Shown here piece by piece: positions 55,445 through 64,000 of a stretch of DNA of 64,000 bases. The position numbers and the translations under genes were made by a program. Source of the DNA: Oikopleura dioica (lineage: Eukaryota; Chordata; Appendicularia; Copelata; Oikopleuridae); the NCBI GenBank assembly GCA_907165135.1, contig OU015568.1, positions 1,620,501 to 1,684,500 of the forward strand, in the 5' to 3' direction. The notes beneath the pieces are model-generated. The model was not told the origin of the DNA. It saw only the letters and a program-made list of their open reading frames with translations, and ran no database searches. Positions within the stretch are counted from its first letter, which is position 1, and every line of letters starts with the position of its first letter.

Positions 55445-55726
55445 ATGACGAATGATATAACTGAAGACGTCCAAATCCAAGCCCTTCGATTCTACGACAA
55501 GATCCGCAATCTTGACACGAACCAGTACGACATTCTCAAGGGAGTAGCTCTTGGATATTGCCTCGGACGGGTATGTTGAAGTTCCTTCTTTTCTTGCAAT
55601 CCGAATTTCTAGTTCCGCGCTGTTCCTATCGTTCTCGGCGTGAGTGCTGGAGTCATGGCCGATTCTTGCTTCAAAATTCCGAACATCCGCCAAAGCGTTA
55701 ATGATCTGTTGAAAAAGGCCGAATGA
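55445..55726 (+). CDS. SLC35A4-microprotein-like small mitochondrial protein (79 aa)
   Basis: Exons 55445-55570 and 55613-55726. The C-terminal half ILKGVALGYCLGRFRAVPIV then LGVSAGVMADS, KIPNIRQSVNDLLKK shares the order LKG-x-x-x-GY, (L/F)RA, VLG-x-x-x-G, (V/I)PN and LL-K with the conserved microprotein made from the upstream ORF of vertebrate SLC35A4. That protein resides in the mitochondrial inner membrane. It has one or two short glycine-rich hydrophobic helices and a hydrophilic N-terminus. Assignment is from memory of the family pattern, not alignment. Confidence 0.5.
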
Positions 55727-56411
55727 ACAGAAGATGTTCAAACTTTCCAACGCACTTTCCTTCTTCATTTTTTTTGTTTCCAAGCACCAAAACATGATTG
55801 ACATCAAGAACTTATAATATAATATATAAAATGAATTTTCACTTGATAAATCAGCTTCAAATTGACAGATTATTATATGATACAAAATAAAACTTCAAGT
55901 TGAATGCTTTGAAACCCGCCAGTAATGATGAAACTTGCTAGAAGAATAGATATTCTCACTTTTTTATTCAAATTTATATTGATAAAATGAATCCATTAGT
56001 TTTAAACGAGAGGTAGTAAATTCCCGGATAAATATCGGAAGCCGAAATCGTTATAAAATTCATCTCTTCTCATTTTCTGCTCCTTACTTTTCGCTTTATA
56101 AAATGAATATGCTCCAAACTTCAAATTAAATTTTCTTTCGCCGAGCGCAGAAATGAAGATTCTTATAAAATAAAATAAAATGGACAAAAAAAATTGTGTT
56201 ACTGTATTTATTTATCAGAAAAATAAAAAATGAAAACTAGAATAATGTAAGCTGTTACTGCGGCTAAACTTACTTTACCTTGATAAATTTAAAATGTCTT
56301 AAAATGAAATCAAAATTCCGCACAACAGCTTTAGGGCTCGTCGTTCTTAAATAAAAAGAATTGATTTCTTACTTGTTGAATTCTGTTAATTCAGTATGTT
56401 TGGGCTGTAAA
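55727..56411. other. AT-rich interval with repeated ATAAAATGAA
   Basis: TATAAAATGAA or ATAAAATGAA occurs near 55828, 55983 and 56097, with related forms at about 56056, 56165 and 57024. It may be a minor dispersed motif or chance in AT-rich DNA. No gene. Confidence 0.4.
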
Positions 56412-59400
56412 ATGAATGGAGAAAATCGCAGCGATGATTTTCTCGAGAAATCGGGCGCCCTGTGCCACCAACTCCACGCGGTTCTGGAGCAGCAGCTCGA
56501 GCTCATCGCTTCTCGACAGAATCAGCTTCAATCCCTCAACGAAGAAATCTCGACTCTGGGCTTAGAAAGAGATCGACTCAAAGGAAAAAAGTTGCCTTTC
56601 TTCTTAAATTATTGAAGAGCGGGAAAAGCGAGCTGAAGATGAATTTTTGATCGGTTGTTTCTTTTTTGAGTTGAGAGTTTTTGGAAAACTCTTGGTTTTT
56701 TGAAGATTTCCAAAAAATCCATTTGGGTAACTTTTCTGAAAAGACGAAATCTTGAGCTTGAGAAAACTTGGCGAAGCGTTGAAAAACGAAGCGTTTCTCG
56801 CCACTGCCGAGGAAAGAAAGAGAGAAGACCCGACGCCGCAGAGCACGAAAACGAGCAGAGATGTGCGTCTCCGCAAGGCCAATTCCGTTTCTTTTGGGTA
56901 CGTTCCGATCGTTCTTTGGGTAGCTGCGTTTTTCAGCCCAGTTTTGTAAGAAAAATAATTCTTAAAGATAAGCTTATCAGCTCATTTTAAGAGCATGGCT
57001 TCAGCAAATGATTCGGTTTGATATAAAATGGACTGTAACTCACAAGAACTGACAAGAATAACAATTTTGCCCGTTTAACAAGATAAAAAATCGAGAGCAA
57101 GCGGTTTCTCGATTATTTTTCTGATGCTTTTGATGTCAGATAGCAAGAAATTGACCTTTTACTGACAAGAATAAATGGGGCGGCATTAATATTTCTCAGA
57201 ATTCTTCAGAAAGCCTTTTTCGTGTTTCACAGAATTGATCCCTTTGAGAATAAAGCCCTTGTACTCAACGCGAGGCACATAAATTGAACATGTCATTTCT
57301 GGCTTATTTGCGAGTGCCAAGAGAATCGCAATGCCAAGTCAGGTCGTATTAGATTCATGTGACATTATTTACCGTTTATACTCGGATAACTGGCATCTCT
57401 GGGTCAGTACGGGTTTGAAAAGATCGATTGACTTTTCGCCATCTTCGGGGGCCTCGCCATAGTTTCTATCCTGTTCTTTGCGGCTTCCTTTAAAAAAACC
57501 GCATCATAATTTAAAGCTCTTTCTATACCCTGACTCAGGTTGTCGAGCTCAGTGTTGAGCAAAATAGCTTGAAGGGGCTTTTAATCTTTTGATATCATTT
57601 ATGTCGATTTTTTCTTAATTTTTCGATTCTTGATGAAGCTTTCTTCTTCGATTATTTTGCTGACAGTTTCAATTCAAAGAAAAAGGCAAAATTAATTTGT
57701 TGGCTGGTTTGGCCTGTCAGCCGCACAGCCGCTCCATGTCCAAGCAGCAAATTGCTTCAGATTGTGCCTCAGGGGAGTGTGCTTCTTTTGCGCTCTGACT
57801 ACCTAACACAGAAAGCATCATCCACTTTTCGCGAAATGCATTACGGCGCCAAATAATATGCCGCATCAGCATTATAGATATAAGAGGCTGAAATAAGAGG
57901 ATTTCGGAGGATTTTATGGGCATGATGGCCGTTTTTGGGAATATGTATGTATTTTAATTTATTTAATTTAAATTGAGGGCAATTTTGACGGAAAACTTTC
58001 AAGTCTTATTATCGTTATTATTTTCTTTTATTCATATAATTGAGACTGATTCAAATATAATAATCCTTGGCTGACTCTTATAAAAATAAATCATATTTAA
58101 AAAGAACAAAAGAGGCAGGAGCTCATAAAAACATAAAAACTTGATATTACTCAAAAATGTCGAAAGATTCCGACGGTGTTATTACAAACCTGTCCGTCAT
58201 TTCCTCACTCGCTGAAAACAAAAATCAGAGCGACACTGAAACTAAATCCGAGGAAATGAGAAAAAAGAGAAGGGATCGCTTTTTCATCTTTTTGGATCTG
58301 CATGTGTCCCATTTCGCGCTCAAGTTTTTCAAGCTAAAAAAGTAACGCTTTTAGAAAAAATAGTTCCATAATCGAGAAATAATTCGAGTCTCTTGAAAGA
58401 AGAGCCGTGCGAAGCGCCGTTTTTTCCATCTGAACGATAAAAAAGCCGCGTATAGAATATTTGCCTCATTTTTACCAAGAAATTATAACACCTTGTTTTC
58501 TAACTTCCATCAAACAACTCGTTATCTAACCATATTTAGGCCTCGCTCAGCCGTAGACGAGCAACTGAGTGGCAGTGCTCTGAGGCACATGGACTCAGTT
58601 GACTTCAGTGCTGCTTCCTCAACGAACACTCAGGAAGAACTGGCGCAAAAGAAGCAGCGCATGAGCAGAGTTATCGACGACTCTGCTCGTCATCATTACA
58701 GGTACTTTATAAATATTAAGGAAGAAAACAGTCTGAAAAAAAGGCAAATCATGATGAAATCACAATTTTATAGCCACCATTGACGTTGCTTTAATTCGAC
58801 ATAATAAGTCTTTAATTTGCCCCGTTTCCCCAAACAGCGATCCTCGCGTCCTCAATTGAATTCTCTTCAATTCGAATTCCCCCTTTTTCAATGCCTGACT
58901 GAGTTCCCAGCTTCTCAGCCTAATTGAGCCGATGTTTCTCTTGAGCCTTTGCTCTTTACTTTCACTTTGCCAGATAAACTACAACAAAGTAAACTATCAC
59001 TTACATTTTTCTTCAGTATTTCGCCTGAGCTAGAGGCAAAAACTCAAGAAGCCATTCACAACAAATACGGTGGAAGAGAAAAGGTAATATTTTTTTTTGA
59101 TAAAGAGTGATTTTAAATTTATTTGATTAATTATTAAATGTACTTGATTAAATGGTTTCTTAGGCCGAAAACGCTGCAAAAGTGATTCAACAATTTTACC
59201 GCCAATACCGTCTCAAACAGTCCTTCAGGAAGCTGAGGTAAGTTTGTGGCCTTTTCTTCTTTTGCTTGACAAGGAAAAACATAAAATCGCTCTTTGATCG
59301 GGCCGACTTTTATAAGAAAGAGTAATTTCCCTTGCCCCTTTTTTCTTTCGTTTTCAATCAGGAAACGCTTCAATCAAGATTGACAAGAGGAATAATTACG

Positions 59401-62400
59401 GACGAGAAAGTGAGTGTTTCAAGGGGTTAAAATTGAGCGGTAAAGAAGTAGGAAAAGGGTTGGTATCTGATAGCTTTTTTCGGAAAGAAAAAATACGCCC
59501 GAGCGTAACCTAACCCAAAACGTCAGAATTCAACGCAACAATCTCGAAAGGGCGAATCTGAGAAAAAAGCTCGTAAAAGTCCAAGCTCTCTAACCCACTA
59601 GGCACCACTAGTTCATCTTCGTAATAATTTACAAGTAGCTGAACCTGCTCTCGCTTTTTTTTATTTCTCCATGTTTGCCAAGCGCTGAACAGTTACTGTA
59701 ACGAGGGGCAAATATGAGAAAATTTTTAAAGATGAAAAATTTTTGAAAGAGACGGTTTTCAATGCGAATAAGATGCTGTCGGAGGTGAAAATATTTTCAG
59801 TAAAAGGATTTAGATCTTTAGTAATAAAACTTTGTGCCTTCTCTTTTTGATTTTCTTCCAAAACTCTTGTTTTATTTTAGCCTTTTTGAAAAACCCAAAT
59901 CTGGGGTTACCCTTTACCCTCATTTCTGTTAATCCCTTTTATCGCCCGCACGAGTCTCGCTTATGAAAAAAGGGCTTGAAGGGAGAGTCCCATTCTGAAA
60001 CTGTCAATATCAATAATACTCTCAAACATCAGCCGTGTTATTTCCTACAGTGAGAAGCGAGCCAGTTGGGCAAATAGAAAATAGAACTCAGAATTTACTC
60101 GGAAATAATCAGAAATTCCATAGAGCGGCGAAAACAAGACGACTGACGTTGGACTCGCTCAATACAGAGCTAGAACAGGCCAGAAAAGAAAATCAAAAGG
60201 TAAGTTTGACATTGAGCTGTGTATAGACAGAATAGCAAATAAACAGTAAAAATTTTACATAATCAAAACGCAATTTGGTAAGACAGTATTAAAAAAAACC
60301 TTCTTTAGCAGCTTGAAAGTACACAGATTTCCACGTCTTCCTCCGAATCTTCGACAACGACGTCTTCACAAAAGTCGCCAAAGAGGAGTCCATCCTCTCC
60401 GCCGCCGAATGAGTCTGTTCGAGGATCAAAGTCAGACCTCGACCAAAGTCTCATGCCTCAAGACAAATCAGCCGAATCCAGGCTGAGTAGCATCTCGTTG
60501 GATCATCGCAGCGATGTCAGCTTACTCAAGCAAAGGTACAGTAAGCCTGCAAGTTTATATCATTAACTTTTAATCCAGAGAAAGCTACGCAGAATCAGAT
60601 GATTCGGACGAAGAAGAACCATCGACAAAAAGCCGTCATCCAAGTGAAGCCAAATCATTCGATTCCGACTCGTTAATCAGGAATCAGCGACTATCCTGGG
60701 TCTCCGGCTCCGTTGGAAGCAATACCGACTTGCTAAGAAAGCGAATGTACAGAATCGGGCTCAATTTGCTCAATAAAAAGCCCGAAAAGGTGAGTCTTTT
60801 CGCCGATCTCCTGACAAATATGCTTAATTAAAGGGGCTCGCATTTCTCATCAAGCAAGGATTTGTTGAAGACTCGCCGAATGTTATCTCGAATTTTCTCA
60901 TCACTAGAAAGGTACTAAAAACTATTATGAGCTCTCAATATGAGGGGCTGCGCGCCTGGGCCATCAATTTCAAAACTTAACCCTTTATTCAGGGAATTTC
61001 GAGGCAAGTTATCGGAGAATACCTTGGAAACGGCTCCGATCGATCAAAAAAGATCCTCAAGGCGCTGTGCAATCAAATGGACCTGGCCGACCTTGATGTT
61101 GACGAAGCTCTGAGGAAGTTTCAATCGTCAGTCAGAATACAGGGCGAAGCGCAACGAGTGGAGAGACTGGTGGAGGCGTTTTCCCAGCGATACGTTGAGT
61201 CGAATCCCGAGATTGTCAGAAAGCTGAATAATCCCGACTCGATCTTTGTCCTCGGTACAGAAATTCTTACATTTCTTGCAACTAAAGACATATTCTAGCG
61301 TTCGCGATTATTATGTTGAACACTGATGCTCACTCTCCCTCGATGCGAAAAGAAAAACGCATGTCTGAAGAAGATTTCGTCAACAATCTTCGAGGAATCG
61401 ACGGTGGCCAAGATCTCGATCAGAAGATGCTTCAAAACGTCTACAGAAGAGTCAAGAATAAGGAATTCAAATCTGTCGACGATCATATTAATCAGGTACG
61501 AGCAAGCGCTCTTCTTCTGAGTTTTATGCTTCCTTGAATTGAAGGTGTTGGTCATTGAACAACGAATAATTGGGAAGAAACCAACGCTTGCTCTTCCTTT
61601 CCGGCGGCTCGTTTGCTACTGTAGAATGTATCAAGTCACGGATGTGACGAGGCCGCAAAGGCCAGGACTTCATACACGAGAGGTCTTTTTGTTCAACGAT
61701 TTGTTGCTTGTTACAAAGGTAGATTGTACAACCGTAATGAATACAAGTCTCGATTTCTTCTTTTCAGGCCAAAAGAAGAAGCCAATATACCTACCGCCTT
61801 GATGCACCCTTGACTTCATTGGAAGTCGAATACTTCGGAAACGAGCACTATCCCCACGCAGTTCGTATTATCAAGGTCAGAGCCAATTCTAGGGCAACTA
61901 GATAAACAACCGCTTTCAGACTGGAAAAGTGCTCATAACGTTCTCACTGCCAAATCAAGATGATTGTAAAAACTTCATCCAAGACATTAGCGAGTCAATT
62001 CTTGAAGTTCGCCAAATGGAATCTCTCAGAATAGGTAAACCAGTGATCCCTTACTCGCATTTCTTAATTCTTGTGCTTTCAGAGGAATCACTGGAGTCGC
62101 TAGAAGAGCAGAAAGAAGCTCAAAAGTCTCCCCTGACAGCTTCGCGGAAGCTTTCCTCCTCCCTTCACAATATTTCAATTTCACGGGACATCGCGGGCTC
62201 CTCAAGTTCAACCGTTTCCACCGCCATCAGTGCTGCAGCTGATAAGTAAGGCCAATTTCCATACTACATTCTACGATTCTTCATTCAATAAATAAACATC
62301 TCAAAAACAGTTTCTCTGTACATTGTTTTGAATACGATTTTAGTTCGCAAGCGAACTCGAGGGCGCAAAAGGCAAGATCGTTGCAGTTGACATCACCAGA

Positions 62401-62479
62401 TAAGCCGAATTCTTTGATGATCGGCGACAGGAGTCTTGCTGCTCAAGGAAATGCTTTTGAATTTGTAGATATGGCTTGA
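56412..62479 (+). CDS. IQSEC: IQSEC-type ARF guanine-nucleotide exchange factor
   Basis: The gene has many exons from 56412 to a TGA at 62477-62479. The N-terminal coiled coil ([20 protein letters not shown]) is on exons 56412-56590 and 56757-56897. An alternative first exon (58157-58334) joins the same downstream exon in the same phase. Then come [16 protein letters not shown], the IQ segment ([20 protein letters not shown] followed by [13 protein letters not shown]), Ser-rich linkers and a Sec7 domain ([16 protein letters not shown]; catalytic-Glu region [27 protein letters not shown]). A PH domain follows ([26 protein letters not shown]). IQSEC proteins activate ARF6/ARF1 at the plasma membrane and synapses through calmodulin-regulated binding. 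Splicing at about 59367-60053 is not resolved. Confidence 0.93.
58157..58334 (+). CDS. Alternative first exon of IQSEC
   Basis: ATG 58157 opens [20 protein letters not shown], continues with a Lys/Arg-rich stretch and ends at a GTAACG donor with a two-base overhang. That is the same phase as the upstream 56897 donor, so either can join the exon beginning at about 58541. An independent promoter is inferred. Confidence 0.5.
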
Positions 62480-63512
62480 ATTTGGAAAATCAAGACGAAA
62501 ATCCACCAACTTAAACGGCAAAAATCGCCGGAAAAGCCCTAGAATTTTAGATTTAGTTTCAGAAATGGACGTTTTCTCCGAAAAGAACAATTTTTAGTCA
62601 TAAACTTCCGTTATCACACAATAATTAGGAGCAAATAGACCTGAAATCCCTCTTCCTCGGACTTTTTCCCGATAAACAAAGTTCTAAGCATGAAATAAAG
62701 GAGATAACCCGCAATCTCCGATGTCGATATTTTCAATCTTCTCAAAGAACGGCCGCAAGAATTCTCAAACCGCGATCGACAAAATCAAAGAAGTTCACTA
62801 AAACTCTAAAGATGTATTATCCCTTCTTTCCGAATTTCTGCAAATTTCACTATTTATTTAAAAATACGCCTTTGTTTCCTTACTGTATTTTCGTCTTTCC
62901 AAGTCTGTTCTTTTATTTTTTACTATTTTCAAAGTTCAAGGGCGATAATTTCTTTCCAGTTTCATCCCTTCAGTTTCAAACTTTGAGTTTACCTACCCTA
63001 CTCGCTCGCAATTGAATTTCTGTCCTTATTTACGTACTAAGCAAGGTATATCTACCTTACAGTAATAACTTACACCAGCGGGACAACAGACAAGTCAAAG
63101 TAAAAGCTCTCATTTCCATGCTAAACTTCGTTTCTTTTTACTTTTCGCAAATGATAATGGTAAATAATATTCTAAATGAAATAATAAACTTTCCTCCAGT
63201 TCTACCTTTATCAGTGTGTATTTTTATCACTTGGTGGGGCGACCGCCCGAGGCAAAAGTTTCACCACCCGCCTCGTGAGCAAAAAGCGTGGGCGCGAAGC
63301 GCTCGCTGCTCATAGGGCGAGCGCGGCGCTTGCCTTCGAAGGCTTTAAACTTGAGCTTGATAATCAGCTCATTCTGCATTTTCCACGAAAGCTGACATGT
63401 CAGATTTTTTAAGATTTCATCCTTGCCCCTTATCTCCTTGTAAGAGCTTCTCCCTTGGATACATCCCTAATCCTCCTGTTTAGAGAGTAATATCGTATAA
63501 CAACCTGCCAAG
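62480..63512. other. Intergenic interval before SF3B6
   Basis: About 1 kb, AT-rich. It includes a GC-rich imperfect inverted repeat near 63240-63345 (GGGCGCGAAGCGCTCG and GCGAGCGCGGCGC). No gene called. Confidence 0.45.
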
Positions 63513-63971
63513 ATGGCGATGAATCCAGCGGCAAAATTCAAGATCAAACTTCCTCCAGAAGGTAAACAGTATCTCTTTCTCTATTAACCCTTAACCTTCC
63601 TTCATTAGTGAATCGAATTCTCTACGTTAGAAATCTGCCCTACAAGATTACGACTGAAGAACTGTACGATATCTTCGGCAAGTTTGGCGCTCTTAGGCAA
63701 GTTCGAATCGGTGTCACTGCCGAAACCAAGGGAACAGCATACGTCATCTACGAGGTAAGATGTCTCTTCCCCCAGGACCCATCTAATCTCTCTTCAGGAC
63801 ATTCATGATGCTAAGAACGCATGCGACCATCTGTCCGGCTTCAACGTTTGCAACCGATACCTGGTGGTTTTGTACTACAATCCAGCCCGAGCGTTCAAGA
63901 AGCTGGAGACAGAGAAGAAAGAAGCAGAACTGGCAGAGATCCGGAAAAGAATGGGCTTGCGTAGAACTTAA
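63513..63971 (+). CDS. SF3B6: Splicing factor 3B subunit 6 (p14, 122 aa)
   Basis: Exons 63513-63561, 63609-63754 and 63798-63971. Near-identical to the metazoan family: [17 protein letters not shown], the RRM motifs RILYVRNLP (RNP2) and KGTAYVIYE (RNP1), then [20 protein letters not shown] and [13 protein letters not shown]. The protein contacts the branch-point adenosine in U2 snRNP within the SF3b complex. The C-terminus is shorter or divergent ([12 protein letters not shown]), as is common. Full length within the window. Confidence 0.98.
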
Positions 63972-64000
63972 ACCTGCCCCAACTCTGCTCACTTTAACAT

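Noticed and set aside
56584-56743. GA-AG intron in the IQSEC coiled-coil region
   Set aside because: A canonical alternative (donor GTTGCC at 56591, acceptor CTTGAG at 56756) gives the same downstream frame, so a non-canonical splice is not required.

Overview
The window looks like nuclear DNA of a compact animal genome, most probably an appendicularian (larvacean) tunicate of the Oikopleura type. The evidence is architectural. Genes are intron-rich, most introns are 30-60 bp, intergenic gaps are short, several genes need non-GT splice donors (GA-AG, GG-AG, GC-AG) to keep frame, and small transposable elements are abundant. The protein set is animal: IQSEC ARF-GEF, sorting nexin 5/6, S100-like protein, g-type lysozyme, TSP1/EGF, kelch and CUB secreted proteins. 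No bacterial operons, CRISPR arrays or viral genes are visible. All exon models were joined by hand from splice signals and reading phase. They have not been aligned or searched against any database.

Layout: 1-2 kb, 5' part of an ACAD10-like gene on the minus strand. 2.7-9.5 kb, a PPxY membrane protein, a hAT-like element, an acidic-repeat protein, a candidate myristoylated protein, a small membrane ORF and sorting nexin 5/6. 10.4-13.8 kb, a 12-exon secreted TSP1/EGF protein with tRNA-Glu antisense in an intron. 14.4-19 kb, a secreted protein, a small membrane protein and two more mobile elements. 19.3-25.9 kb, a four-pass membrane protein, a tandem duplication carrying two glutaredoxins, a secreted Cys-rich/kelch gene (tRNA-Gln antisense in intron 1) and another four-pass protein. 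26.2-27.0 kb, a long foldback element. 27.3-38.0 kb, 3-ketodihydrosphingosine reductase, an ABCG transporter and kynurenine/2-aminoadipate aminotransferase. 38.5-49.9 kb, a candidate peptide precursor, unknown proteins, a gene split by a large TIR element, a WAP-like/g-type lysozyme, a split S100-like gene, a CUB protein, a four-pass protein, a GT31 glycosyltransferase and a RING-like protein. 50.3-64 kb, duplicated small secreted proteins, NAA20, PRXL2B-like, a short gene followed by an SLC35A4-microprotein-like gene, IQSEC and SF3B6.

Housekeeping genes (NAA20, SF3B6, KDSR, SNX5/6, AADAT, IQSEC) sit among fast-evolving secreted and membrane proteins. The main novelty is the relation between mobile elements and genes. 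At least six element families are present. Several copies lie inside introns, and two insertions flanked by 8-9 bp direct repeats fall inside otherwise continuous coding exons, so those genes are either broken on this haplotype or the elements act as introns.
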